Assembly: GCA_041397645.1 (NCBI GenBank)
Contig: JAWKWE010000004.1
Span: forward strand, 1,798,001 to 1,862,000
Length of the DNA stretch: 64,000 nucleotides
Origin: Hyphomicrobiaceae bacterium
GTDB lineage: Bacteria > Pseudomonadota > Alphaproteobacteria > Rhizobiales > Hyphomicrobiaceae
Reading direction: 5' to 3'
In this document: positions 54,769 to 63,332 of the stretch, in pieces
How the letters are laid out: each line of letters opens with the position of its first letter
Numbering within the stretch: the first letter of the stretch is position 1
Translations under genes and position numbers: made by a program
The notes under the pieces: model-generated
Told to the model about the DNA's origin: nothing
Database searches by the model: none
The model's input: the letters and a program-made list of their open reading frames with translations, nothing else

Positions 54769-54957
54769 CTATCCAAAGACGTATTCGCCGATCAGGAACC
54801 CCATCAGGGGCAGCACAACCAGATCCATGACGCCTACGATCTTCAGCACTTTCTTCGTCTCGTCCTTTTCGACACGCTCGGCGAGTTTGCCGAGCATCAC
54901 GTAGTTGATCAGTCCCGCCACCAGCCCAATGGCTAGCCCGGCGAGGCCCGTCGTCAT
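54769..54957 (-). CDS. Small two-helix membrane protein between nuoH and nuoI
   Basis: Product of 62 residues from an ATG that overlaps the nuoH stop (ATGA); the open frame to 55035 adds nothing family-like. Two hydrophobic segments, GLAGLAIGLVAGLINYVML and VGVMDLVVLPLMGFLIGEY, are separated by a charged loop (AERVEKDETKKV). This resembles a tiny hairpin membrane protein. The tight overlap with nuoH and 13-base gap to nuoI imply cotranslation with complex I. It matches none of the 14 standard subunits. Confidence 0.75.
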   Translation of the reverse strand: MTTGLAGLAIGLVAGLINYVMLGKLAERVEKDETKKVLKIVGVMDLVVLPLMGFLIGEYVFG

Positions 54958-56039
54958 GGCGCCGTTCCCGTGAAATGCAGCCAGCTTGCCGTTGCCACGA
55001 CAGCAACCAGCGACAGCGGCAGGAAGACCTTCCATCCCAGCCGCATCAGCTGGTCGTAGCGGTAGCGCGGCACCATCGCCTTGGCCATCGCGAACAGGAA
55101 GAACACGAAGACGACTTTAAACAGGAACCAGATGATGCCCGGCACCCAGTTGAGCCACCACACATCTAGGGGCGGCAGCCAGCCGCCAAGGAACAGGATT
55201 GTCGTCATCGCGCACATGGTGGTGATCGCGACGTACTCGCCCAGCATGTAGAGCAGATACGGCGTGGAGCCATATTCAACCATGAAACCCGCGACCAGCT
55301 CGGATTCCGCTTCCACCAGATCGAACGGCGGCCGGTTCGTCTCAGCCAGCGCCGAGACGAAGAAGATCACGAACATCGGAAATAGCGCCAACCAGTGCCA
55401 ATCAAGCAGCGAATTCGGCAGCCCCATTTGGGTGCCAGGGCCAGTCTTTTGCGCGTTGACGACGTCGGTGATGTTGAGCGAACCGACCAGCAACAGCACG
55501 CAGATGATCACGAAACCGATGGACACTTCGTAGCTCACCATCTGCGCGGCCGAGCGCAACGCACCCATGAACGGATATTTCGAATTCGACGCCCAACCGC
55601 CCATGATGATGCCATAGACGCCGAGCGAGGAGATCGCGAGCAGATACAGCACGCCGACATTCATGTCGGAGATCACCCACCTGCCTTCTGCAAGGCCAAA
55701 GAAGCTGCCCTCGTTGACGGGGATCACGGCCCAGGACGCCAGCGCGAACGTAGCGGTTGCCAATGGCGCCAGCAGGAACACCGTTTTATCGGCGCCCGCC
55801 GGAATGACCGGCTCCTTGAAGACGAACTTCAAAAGGTCGGCGAACGACTGGAACAGACCGAACGGCCCGACCACGTTGGGGCCACGGCGCATCTGCACGG
55901 CTGCCCACACCTTGCGGTCCATCAGCAGCAGATAGGCGATGATCAACAATAGCCCAACGAGCATCAGCAGCGAGAAGCCGATGATGGCCAGCAGATGCCA
56001 ACCGTAATCGTTCATGAAGGTGGTGATCGCTTCGAGCAT
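54954..56039 (-). CDS. nuoH: NADH-quinone oxidoreductase subunit H
   Basis: Membrane subunit at the quinone chamber (ND1). The product has 361 residues with about eight helices. Landmarks are RKVWAAVQMRRGPNVVGPFG, ETNRPPFDLVEAESELVAGF with the acidic quinone-site residues, and EYVAITTMCAMTTILFLGG. The gene lies ten bases after nuoG and overlaps the next small gene by four bases. Confidence 0.98.
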   Translation of the reverse strand: MLEAITTFMNDYGWHLLAIIGFSLLMLVGLLLIIAYLLLMDRKVWAAVQMRRGPNVVGPFGLFQSFADLLKFVFKEPVIPAGADKTVFLLAPLATATFALASWAVIPVNEGSFFGLAEGRWVISDMNVGVLYLLAISSLGVYGIIMGGWASNSKYPFMGALRSAAQMVSYEVSIGFVIICVLLLVGSLNITDVVNAQKTGPGTQMGLPNSLLDWHWLALFPMFVIFFVSALAETNRPPFDLVEAESELVAGFMVEYGSTPYLLYMLGEYVAITTMCAMTTILFLGGWLPPLDVWWLNWVPGIIWFLFKVVFVFFLFAMAKAMVPRYRYDQLMRLGWKVFLPLSLVAVVATASWLHFTGTAP

Positions 56040-56049
56040 GATCTTATCC

Positions 56050-58149
56050 CTACTCCGCCGCCTTCAATGTGCTTTTCTGCGCGCTGGCCTTGAGTGCGCT
56101 AAGCCCCGCCATGACGGCGGACGCACGCGCTACCGGATTTGTGAGATAGAAATCCTCGATCGCCGGCGCGAAAGGCTCCGGCGATAGCGTGCCCGACAGC
56201 TTGGCGAGCATACTAAGTCCGCTCATGGCGCGCTTTTCCACGCTGTCGTGAGCGGCAAGTTGCGGCGCCGCCTTGTACATGGCAGCTCGCAGCGCACTGA
56301 GATCGTCATAGGGTAGGGTCTTGCCAGCGTGGGCAGACAAGGCACGCACGATCGTCCAATCTTCCTTGGCCTGACCGGGAGCGAAAGCCGCCTTCAAGGT
56401 TTGCTGCGCGCGCCCCTCGGTATTGACGTATGTAACCGTCTTTTCGGTATAAGCCGCTCCCGGCAGGATGACGTCCGCGCGCGCCGCGCCGTGATCGCCA
56501 TGACTGCCCTGGTAGATCGTGAATGCGCCGCCCGACGCGCCCAGATCGCACTCATCGGCACCGAGCAGGTAAACAACCTGCATGTCGGGCTGAAGGATGC
56601 CCGCCAGATCGCGACCGCCTTCGCCCGGTACAAAACCAAGATCGAGCCCCGCAACCCGCGCGGCCGCCGCGTGAAGAACGTTGAAGCCATTCCAGGCCGC
56701 GTCCTTGCCCTCGCAGGCCGCCAGCGCAATTTGCGCGGCAAGCGCCAAGATGGCGAGACCATCGACCCGGGCAAAGGCACCCTGCCCCACGATGACCATC
56801 GGCTTTTGCGCTTCCTTTAGTACCTTTGCGAACGGATGCTCTCCACTCGCCACGTCCGAAAGCGTATCGGCTCCAGGACCCAGATGCGTTGCCGGATAAG
56901 TCAACGGCACGTTGGGGCCGATGAGACCGATGTGCTTGAGCTGGCCCGTGCGCCAGCGTTTGCGGATGCGGGAGTTCAGAACCGGCGCTTCGATGCGCGG
57001 ATTGGATCCGACGATGAGGATCGCATCCGCTTCCTCAATCCCATTGATCGTGGTGTTGAATACATAAGACGCGCGGCCAAGCTTGGGATCGAGTTTGTCG
57101 CCGGCCTGGCGGCAATCGAGGTTCTTGGATCCCAGCCGCGTGAACAGATCCTTCAACGCGAACATCTCTTCCGCGCCGCAGAGATCGCCGGCAATGGCGC
57201 CGATCTTGGAGGGATCGGCGCTCTTCAGTTTCTCGCCAACGAGCGCAAGAGCCTCATCCCAGCTTGCAGGCTCCAGTCGGCCGCTCTTACGGATATACGG
57301 CGTATCGAGACGCTGGATTTTCAGGCCATCGGCCACATGGCGCGTCTTGTCGGAGATCCACTCTTCGTTGACCGCGTCGTTGTTGCGCGGAAGGATGCGC
57401 ATCACCGCACCGCCACGTGTATCAACGCGAATAGCTGATCCGACAGCGTCCATGGCGTCAATGGCTTCAGTCTTCTTCATCTCCCACGGCCTGGCGTTGA
57501 AAGCCCAAGGCCGGTGGGTGAGCGCGCCAACCGGACACAGGTCGACAACGTTGGCGCTCATCTCTGAAAGAATGCCCTGCTCCAGGTAGGTGGTGATCTC
57601 AGCGTCCTCGCCGCGCGAGATGAGGCCGAGTTCTTCGACGCCAGCAACCTCGGTCATGTAACGCACGCAACGGGTGCAATGGATGCAGCGCGTCATCATC
57701 GTCTTGATCAGCGGGCCGATGTTCTTTTCTTCTACCGCGCGCTTGTTCTCATGATAGCGCGAGCCGCCCATGCCGAACATCATCGCCTGATCTTGCAGGT
57801 CGCACTCACCACCCTGATCGCAGATGGGACAATCAAGCGGGTGGTTGATGAGCAAGAACTCCATCACACCTTCGCGCGCCTTTTTGACGAGCGCGCTCTT
57901 GGTCGAAATCTGCTTGGGGCTTCCGTCCTTGTTGGGCGGCAGATCGGAGACGCCCATGGCGCAAGACGCAACCGGCTTAGGCACGCCCTGCGCTTCCACG
58001 AGGCACATGCGGCAGTTGCCAGCAATTGACAGGCGCTCGTGATAGCAAAAGCGTGGAATTTCCACGCCAGCCTGCTCGCAGGCCTGCAACAGGGTGAGGT
58101 GATCCTCTACCTCGATTTCCTGGCCGTCGATGATGAGCTTCTTGGTCAT
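56050..58149 (-). CDS. nuoG: NADH-quinone oxidoreductase subunit G
   Basis: Large iron-sulfur subunit of the peripheral arm (mitochondrial 75 kDa type). The product has 699 residues. The N-terminal [2Fe-2S] cysteines are in PRFCYHERLSIAGNCRMCLV and PVASCAMGV; HPLDCPICDQGGECDLQDQA and TRCIHCTRCVRYMTEVAGV hold the [4Fe-4S] sites. The C-terminal molybdopterin-oxidoreductase-like domain is present and inert in this family. It starts three bases after nuoF. Confidence 0.98.
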   Translation of the reverse strand: MTKKLIIDGQEIEVEDHLTLLQACEQAGVEIPRFCYHERLSIAGNCRMCLVEAQGVPKPVASCAMGVSDLPPNKDGSPKQISTKSALVKKAREGVMEFLLINHPLDCPICDQGGECDLQDQAMMFGMGGSRYHENKRAVEEKNIGPLIKTMMTRCIHCTRCVRYMTEVAGVEELGLISRGEDAEITTYLEQGILSEMSANVVDLCPVGALTHRPWAFNARPWEMKKTEAIDAMDAVGSAIRVDTRGGAVMRILPRNNDAVNEEWISDKTRHVADGLKIQRLDTPYIRKSGRLEPASWDEALALVGEKLKSADPSKIGAIAGDLCGAEEMFALKDLFTRLGSKNLDCRQAGDKLDPKLGRASYVFNTTINGIEEADAILIVGSNPRIEAPVLNSRIRKRWRTGQLKHIGLIGPNVPLTYPATHLGPGADTLSDVASGEHPFAKVLKEAQKPMVIVGQGAFARVDGLAILALAAQIALAACEGKDAAWNGFNVLHAAAARVAGLDLGFVPGEGGRDLAGILQPDMQVVYLLGADECDLGASGGAFTIYQGSHGDHGAARADVILPGAAYTEKTVTYVNTEGRAQQTLKAAFAPGQAKEDWTIVRALSAHAGKTLPYDDLSALRAAMYKAAPQLAAHDSVEKRAMSGLSMLAKLSGTLSPEPFAPAIEDFYLTNPVARASAVMAGLSALKASAQKSTLKAAE

Positions 58150-58152
58150 GCT

Positions 58153-59439
58153 CTATTCCGCCGCCACTTTCGAATGCTTTGCTTGATACTGGTCGATACG
58201 CGCCTCGATGACGGGGCGGAAGTTCTTGATGAGACCTTGCACCGGCCATGCCGCCGCATCGCCCAGCGCACAGATCGTATGCCCCTCAATCTGCTTGGAC
58301 ACTTCAAACAGAAGATCGATTTCGCGTTTTTCGGCCTCACCGCGCTCCATGCGTTCCAGCACGCGCCACATCCAGCCGGTGCCTTCACGGCAGGGCGTGC
58401 ACTGGCCGCAGCTCTCGTGTTTATAGAAGTAGGAGATGCGCCGGATGGCCGCGATGATGTCCGTCGACTTGTCCATGACGATCACAGCCGCCGTGCCAAG
58501 GCCCGATCCCAGCTTCGACAGAGCGTCAAAGTCCATCGTCACGTCGGTTGCCTGCTCAGCCGTGATACAGCGCACCGACGAACCGCCGGGGATCACCGCC
58601 AGCAGATTGTCCCAACCACCACGCACACCGCCGCAGTGCTGCTCAATCAGCACCTTGAGCGGAATGCCCATTTCTTCCTCCACCACGCATGGCTTTTCTA
58701 CGTGGCCGGAAATTTGGAACAGTTTGGTGCCGGTATTGTTGGGCAGTCCGAGCGCCGCAAACCACGCCGCGCCGCGCCGAAGGATTTCACCCGTAACCGC
58801 GATCGACTCGACGTTGTTGATCGTCGTCGGCGAACCCCACAAACCGGCGTTCGCCGGGAACGGTGGCTTCAAGCGCGGCTGGCCCTTCTTACCTTCCAGG
58901 CTTTCGAGGAGCGCGGTTTCCTCGCCGCAGATATAAGCGCCCGCACCATGGTGGACGTAGATGTCGAGATCCCACCCATGGACGTTGTTCTTGCCGATAA
59001 GCTTGGCCTCATAGGCTTCGTCAATCGCGCGCTGGAGAGCTTCGCGCTCGCGGATGAACTCACCGCGCACGTAGATGAAGCAGGTGTGTGCGCGCATTGC
59101 GAAGGACGCCAGCAGCGCGCCTTCAACCAGTAGATGGGGGTCATGGCGCAGGATCTCGCGATCCTTGCAGGATCCGGGCTCGGACTCGTCGGCGTTGACG
59201 ACGAGATAGCTGGGACGTGGATCTGCCTTGGGCATAAACGACCACTTGAGGCCGGTGGGAAAGCCCGCGCCGCCGCGTCCGCGCAGCCCTGAACCCTTCA
59301 CCTCGTTGATGATCCAGTCGTGCCCCTTGTCGATGAAGAACTTTGTGCCGTCCCACGCGCCCCGCGAGATCGCGCCCTTCAGCCCCACGTCATGAAAGCC
59401 ATAGATGTTACGGAAGATACGGTCGCGATCTTGAAGCAT
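58153..59439 (-). CDS. nuoF: NADH-quinone oxidoreductase subunit F
   Basis: NADH- and FMN-binding subunit of complex I (51 kDa). The product has 428 residues. Motifs are GLRGRGGAGFPTGLKWSF for NADH/FMN, VVNADESEPGSCKDREI, and the N3 [4Fe-4S] site ESCGQCTPCREGTGWMW with a fourth cysteine in HTICALGDAAAWP. The gene lies five bases after nuoE and three before nuoG. Confidence 0.98.
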   Translation of the reverse strand: MLQDRDRIFRNIYGFHDVGLKGAISRGAWDGTKFFIDKGHDWIINEVKGSGLRGRGGAGFPTGLKWSFMPKADPRPSYLVVNADESEPGSCKDREILRHDPHLLVEGALLASFAMRAHTCFIYVRGEFIREREALQRAIDEAYEAKLIGKNNVHGWDLDIYVHHGAGAYICGEETALLESLEGKKGQPRLKPPFPANAGLWGSPTTINNVESIAVTGEILRRGAAWFAALGLPNNTGTKLFQISGHVEKPCVVEEEMGIPLKVLIEQHCGGVRGGWDNLLAVIPGGSSVRCITAEQATDVTMDFDALSKLGSGLGTAAVIVMDKSTDIIAAIRRISYFYKHESCGQCTPCREGTGWMWRVLERMERGEAEKREIDLLFEVSKQIEGHTICALGDAAAWPVQGLIKNFRPVIEARIDQYQAKHSKVAAE

Positions 59440-59444
59440 GTCGA

Positions 59445-60644
59445 TTACCCCTTCGGCCGATCGCCGACATTCGATTCAGGCCGCCAGCCGCTCGCAAGCT
59501 TTTCGCATTGCTCGATCCACTTGTCGCGGATCACGCGGCCTTTGAATGCGCCTCCCATCGCCTCTTCGAACCAGACGACGTGGTCTGGCGTCCACTTGGC
59601 GATCTGGTCGAAGTGCCAGATGCCGAGGCCGTTGAGTTTCTCGGCGAGCTTGTCGGCAACGCCCCAGATGAGAGTCAGGTCATCGCCCTTCCCTTCGCGC
59701 GGCTGAGAAAGCAGCTCGGGCTTTCCACCCGTCCCCTCCTTCGCATCCGTCTTCTTGGCATCGGCTGTCACTTGCGCAGCTTGCGTGGTTGTCTTGAGCC
59801 TGGCCAGCTCATCGGCCGACATCGGTTTGCCGCTGCCCCGCTCATTGAGTTCTTTAACAAGGCCCGCGTTCGCGATCGCCGCCAGCGCCGCAGGCGGCGC
59901 ATCCGCGGCCTTTGGTGCAGGCTGCGCAGATGGGGCCGCCGCGGTTCCGGTTGGCGGAGGTGCTGCGGCGACGGTCGCCACTGTCTCTGAAGTATCTTCA
60001 AAGCGCTTTTTCCAGGCCCCGATGGACGAGCCGTCGTATAGCGTTGCATCGGTGAGCGTCGTCGGCCCACCCTCAGGACACGACGCCTTGCGGCCACTCT
60101 GTGGTCCCGCCACAGGCTTCTCGCCCGCCTCGAACATATCGATGATGGCTTCGAGCGCCGCCGGGGTCAGATCTTCATAGGTGTCCTTCCAGATCTGAAC
60201 CATCGGTGCGTTGGCGCACGAGCCCAGGCACTCCACTTCCTCCCACGATGTCTTGCCGTCGGCGGAAACATGATGCTGCTCGGGATGAATACGCCGCTTG
60301 CAGGTTTCGATCAGCGCGCCTGAGCCGCGCAACATGCACGGCGTAGTGCCGCAAACCTGCACGTGCGCGTGCGTGCCGACCGGTGCGAGCTGGAACATCG
60401 TGTAGAAGGTCGCCACTTCGAGGCCGCGAATGTGCGCCATGCCCAGCATGTCGGTGACGCAGCGGATCGCCGGTTCGGGCAGCCAGCCGCCTGCCTGCTC
60501 CTGCGCGCGCCACAACAACGGAATGATTGCGGCGGCCTGCTTTCCTTCGGGAAACTTTGCGATCTGCGCCTTGGCCCAGGTCAGATTATCAGCATCGAAT
60601 GCGAAGTGGGCGGGCTGGTCGGGATATAGACGGCGAACGGCCAT
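59445..60644 (-). CDS. nuoE: NADH-quinone oxidoreductase subunit E, extended
   Basis: [2Fe-2S] N1a subunit (24 kDa). The product has 399 residues from the ATG at 60644 (GAGGAG six bases upstream), far longer than the about 166 of E. coli. The thioredoxin-like core (about 1-190) has VQVCGTTPCMLRGSG and EVECLGSCANAPMVQI as cluster ligands. A long Ala/Pro-rich linker (about 200-310) follows, then a tail (about 321-399, DDLTLIWGVADKLAEKLN) like that of S2 in this window. Extended NuoE is known in alphaproteobacteria. Confidence 0.96.
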   Translation of the reverse strand: MAVRRLYPDQPAHFAFDADNLTWAKAQIAKFPEGKQAAAIIPLLWRAQEQAGGWLPEPAIRCVTDMLGMAHIRGLEVATFYTMFQLAPVGTHAHVQVCGTTPCMLRGSGALIETCKRRIHPEQHHVSADGKTSWEEVECLGSCANAPMVQIWKDTYEDLTPAALEAIIDMFEAGEKPVAGPQSGRKASCPEGGPTTLTDATLYDGSSIGAWKKRFEDTSETVATVAAAPPPTGTAAAPSAQPAPKAADAPPAALAAIANAGLVKELNERGSGKPMSADELARLKTTTQAAQVTADAKKTDAKEGTGGKPELLSQPREGKGDDLTLIWGVADKLAEKLNGLGIWHFDQIAKWTPDHVVWFEEAMGGAFKGRVIRDKWIEQCEKLASGWRPESNVGDRPKG

Positions 60645-60736
60645 CGGCGGCTCCTCGTTGGGCCGAGCGCGAGTCGGCTGCGCAGCGACTATAACGCATT
60701 GCAGCAATCACGGGATGCCCCCGCATTCGGCCTATT

Positions 60737-60754
60737 TACTGTATTGATGCAGTA
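60737..60754. promoter_or_regulatory. Short dyad upstream of nuoE, possible operator
   Basis: TACTG (60737-60741) and CAGTA (60750-60754) form a five-base inverted repeat around an eight-base spacer, about 95 bases before the nuoE ATG. It lies in the only wide gap before nuoE-N. The half-sites are short and could arise by chance, so no regulator is named. Confidence 0.25.
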
Positions 60755-60807
60755 CGAGGATCGGGGCTTCAACGCAAGCCGTTGAGACTAGGACAAAAGC
60801 AGCGCAG

Positions 60808-60830
60808 CCCCGGAAAATTCAATTTCGGGG
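60808..60830 (-). terminator. Stem-loop between the 152-residue membrane protein gene and nuoE
   Basis: CCCCGGAA (60808-60815) can pair with TTTCGGGG (60823-60830) in an eight-base-pair stem with one G-U pair and a seven-base loop. On the minus strand a CTTTTG run follows ten bases later. It lies 44 bases after the stop of the upstream gene and could partly separate nuoC-D and the inserted genes from nuoE-N. Confidence 0.5.
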
Positions 60831-60873
60831 TGCGACGAAAAGCTTGTCCGTTCAGAGAACTAGTTGATCGGGG

Positions 60874-61332
60874 TCAACGCTGCGAGCTGGTGTCGGGCTC
60901 TGCGGGGATCGTTCCGGGCTTATCTTGCAAAATGCCCCGGCGGCGCAGCGTCTCGGTGGGCTGCTCGTTGGCCCACTTTCGTTCCGAATATCCAAGCGGT
61001 ACTGACAGCCAACCCAACAGCAGCAGGAATGTGACAATCGGGACGATGAACAGCCCGATCTGAGAGCCTACCCGCAGGAAGCCCGTCCAAATAAGTGCCA
61101 GCAACAGGCCGAGGCCGATAATGAACCATCCCCCGTCGTCAACGCCGCGGGCGGTCGCAAATGCGAGGCCCGAAAACAGCCCCACAAGGCCAATCAGAAC
61201 TGGAATGAAGGGCAAATCCGCCTGCAGCGCGCCCATAGGCCAGCCGTTTGACTTGGCGAACAGACGATAGGTGGCAAGGCTCAATCCAAAGCCGAAGGAG
61301 GCCACGGCGAGGAGGAATAAATTGTCCATCAT
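60874..61332 (-). CDS. Hypothetical membrane protein between yjdM and nuoE
   Basis: Product of 152 residues, starting at one of two adjacent ATG codons with GGAGT about ten bases upstream. Four hydrophobic segments are visible: LFLLAVASFGFGLSLATY, IPVLIGLVGLFSGLAFAT, WFIIGLGLLLALIWTGFL and LFIVPIVTFLLLLGWLSV. A hydrophilic tail of about 40 residues follows (ERKWANEQPTETLRRRG). No family recognised. It lies in the nuo region but is set off by a 331-base gap on one side and a stem-loop on the other, so membership in complex I is doubtful. Confidence 0.6.
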   Translation of the reverse strand: MMDNLFLLAVASFGFGLSLATYRLFAKSNGWPMGALQADLPFIPVLIGLVGLFSGLAFATARGVDDGGWFIIGLGLLLALIWTGFLRVGSQIGLFIVPIVTFLLLLGWLSVPLGYSERKWANEQPTETLRRRGILQDKPGTIPAEPDTSSQR

Positions 61333-61663
61333 GGGTGAAACTACTCCCGGTCACACACAGGATACTGCGCACCTGGCCTCTGGCCGCTCCGCATCCGTCC
61401 TAACGCTGCTTATCAATGCTTTATGGCAGGCGCTAGCCCACGCGCGCAGCGAGGTTAAGGCGGCCAAAACGCCTTCCTCTGCGTGCGGCCTGCCCGATAG
61501 GCCGAGAGCCAACGGCGGTCAGACTGACCTGATTGCGGGCTTATTGGGTCTATTCTGCCATTCTCGCCAGGACACGACCGCCTTTGCTGCGCACACAAGT
61601 CCGGCCACAATTGGCGCGTCCTCCCCAATGCACACGGCAGCCCCGAACGCTCCCCATGGGCCC
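61333..61663 (-). other. Intergenic region between yjdM and the 152-residue membrane protein gene
   Basis: No gene is supported in these 331 bases; plus-strand frames crossing it are antisense shadows of nuoD and yjdM. One hairpin is visible near 61456-61474 (AAGGCG pairing with CGCCTT, extended by GAGG with CCTC across a two-base bulge) without a T-run. The gap may hold the promoter of the membrane protein gene. Confidence 0.4.
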
Positions 61664-62014
61664 TCAAGCCTTCTTGACGAACTCACTCTTCAACTGCATC
61701 GGGCCGACGCCGTCGATCTTGCAGTCGATATCGTGCCCGCCCGTCCCATCGACGAGACGGATATTGCGAACCTTGGTGCCGATCTTCACCACCGAGGACG
61801 ATCCCTTGATCTTCAGATCCTTGATGACCGTCACGCTGTCGCCATCGGCAAGCACATTGCCGACGGCGTCCTTGACGACGCGCACCTCGTCCTCATTTGC
61901 AGCAATCGGCGCATCTGCGCTCCATTCGTGTGCGCACTCGGGACAAACCAGCAAAGCGCCATCTTCATACGTGTGCTCCGAGTTGCACTTCGGACACCTT
62001 GGCAATTCAGACAT
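61664..62014 (-). CDS. yjdM: YjdM/PhnA-family zinc-ribbon protein
   Basis: Product of 116 residues from the ATG at 62014, with AGGAGA just upstream. An N-terminal zinc ribbon has CPKC (Cys7, Cys10) and CPEC (Cys24, Cys27). The PhnA C-terminal domain follows: VRVVKDAVGNVLADGDSVTV, DLKIKGSSSVVKIGTKVRNI and the end GPMQLKSEFVKKA. Despite the old name, this family is not the phosphonoacetate hydrolase and its function is unclear. It begins 64 bases after nuoD, so it is probably read from the nuoC-D transcript. Confidence 0.93.
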   Translation of the reverse strand: MSELPRCPKCNSEHTYEDGALLVCPECAHEWSADAPIAANEDEVRVVKDAVGNVLADGDSVTVIKDLKIKGSSSVVKIGTKVRNIRLVDGTGGHDIDCKIDGVGPMQLKSEFVKKA

Positions 62015-62078
62015 GTCATCTCCTGATGGCGACGGAACAACCGCCACCTCGCGCTCTGCGCAGATGTTTTCAAAGCTT

Positions 62079-63269
62079 TTAGCGGTCGATCTCACCGAAC
62101 ACGATGTCGAGCGAGCCGATGATGGCCGAAACGTCCGCCAGCATGTGACCGCGATTCATGAAGTCCATCGCCGCCAGATGCGGAAAGCCCGGTGCGCGGA
62201 TCTTACAACGGTACGGCTTGTTGGAGCCATCGGCCACGAGATAGACGCCGAACTCTCCCTTGGGCGCTTCGACCGCCGCATAGACTTCGCCCGCCGGCAC
62301 ATGAAAGCCTTCGGTGTAAAGCTTGAAGTGATGGATCAGCGCCTCCATGGAGCGCTTCATCTCGCCCCGCTTGGGCGGTACGACCTTCTTGTTATCGGCC
62401 GAGACGGGCCCTTGACCGTCGGCGCTCTTCAGCTTCTCGCAAGCCTGCTTCATGATCTTCACGCTCTCGCGCATCTCGGCCATGCGCACCAGATAGCGAT
62501 CGTAGCAGTCACCGTTCTTGCCGATCGGAATATCGAAATCCATCTCGGCATAGCATTCATACGGTTGCGCCTTGCGCAGGTCCCACACCGCGCCAGAGCC
62601 GCGAACCATCACGCCCGAGAAGCCGTAGCGGAAAGCGTCTTCCAGCGACACCACACCGATATCGACGTTGCGCTGTTTGAAGATGCGATTACCTGTCAAC
62701 AGCCCTTCGATGTCGTCGCACACCTTGAGGAACGGATCGCACCACGCATAGATGTCGTCGATGAGCTGCTCGGGCAAATCCTGGTGCACGCCACCGATGC
62801 GGAAATACTTTGCGTGCATACGAGAACCCGACGCACGCTCATAAAACACCATCAACTTCTCGCGCTCTTCAAAGCCCCAAAGCGGCGGGGTCAGCGCGCC
62901 GACGTCCATGGCCTGGGTCGTGACGTTGAGAAGATGAGACAGCAGGCGGCCGATCTCGGAATAGAGCACGCGGATCAGCTGTCCTCGGCGCGGCACTTCC
63001 AGACCGAGCAACCTCTCCGCCGCCAGGCAGAAGGCGTGCTCCTGGTTCATCGGCGCAACGTAGTCGAGACGGTCGAAATAGCCGATCGCCTGCAAGTAAG
63101 TCTTGTGCTCAATCAGTTTTTCGGTGCCACGATGGAGCAACCCGACGTGCGGATCGACCCGCTCCACCACTTCGCCGTCAAGCTCCAGCACGAGGCGCAA
63201 CACGCCGTGCGCAGCGGGATGCTGCGGCCCGAAGTTGATGTTGAAGTTTCTGATCTCTGCTTCGGCCAT
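62079..63269 (-). CDS. nuoD: NADH-quinone oxidoreductase subunit D
   Basis: 49 kDa subunit of complex I, forming the quinone site next to cluster N2. The product has 396 residues. Landmarks are NFGPQHPAAHGVLRLVLELD with the quinone-site histidines, VGLLHRGTEKLIEHKTYLQ, DRLDYVAPMNQEHAFCLA, and the C-terminal SLDIVFGEIDR. It is separate from nuoC, with a thioesterase gene between them. No strong Shine-Dalgarno sequence precedes the ATG. Confidence 0.98.
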   Translation of the reverse strand: MAEAEIRNFNINFGPQHPAAHGVLRLVLELDGEVVERVDPHVGLLHRGTEKLIEHKTYLQAIGYFDRLDYVAPMNQEHAFCLAAERLLGLEVPRRGQLIRVLYSEIGRLLSHLLNVTTQAMDVGALTPPLWGFEEREKLMVFYERASGSRMHAKYFRIGGVHQDLPEQLIDDIYAWCDPFLKVCDDIEGLLTGNRIFKQRNVDIGVVSLEDAFRYGFSGVMVRGSGAVWDLRKAQPYECYAEMDFDIPIGKNGDCYDRYLVRMAEMRESVKIMKQACEKLKSADGQGPVSADNKKVVPPKRGEMKRSMEALIHHFKLYTEGFHVPAGEVYAAVEAPKGEFGVYLVADGSNKPYRCKIRAPGFPHLAAMDFMNRGHMLADVSAIIGSLDIVFGEIDR

Positions 63270-63332
63270 GTTATGCCCAGTCTCTCATCTTGCACCGCGC
63301 GTCCGCCCCGGATCGAGCTGACGCTACGACGT

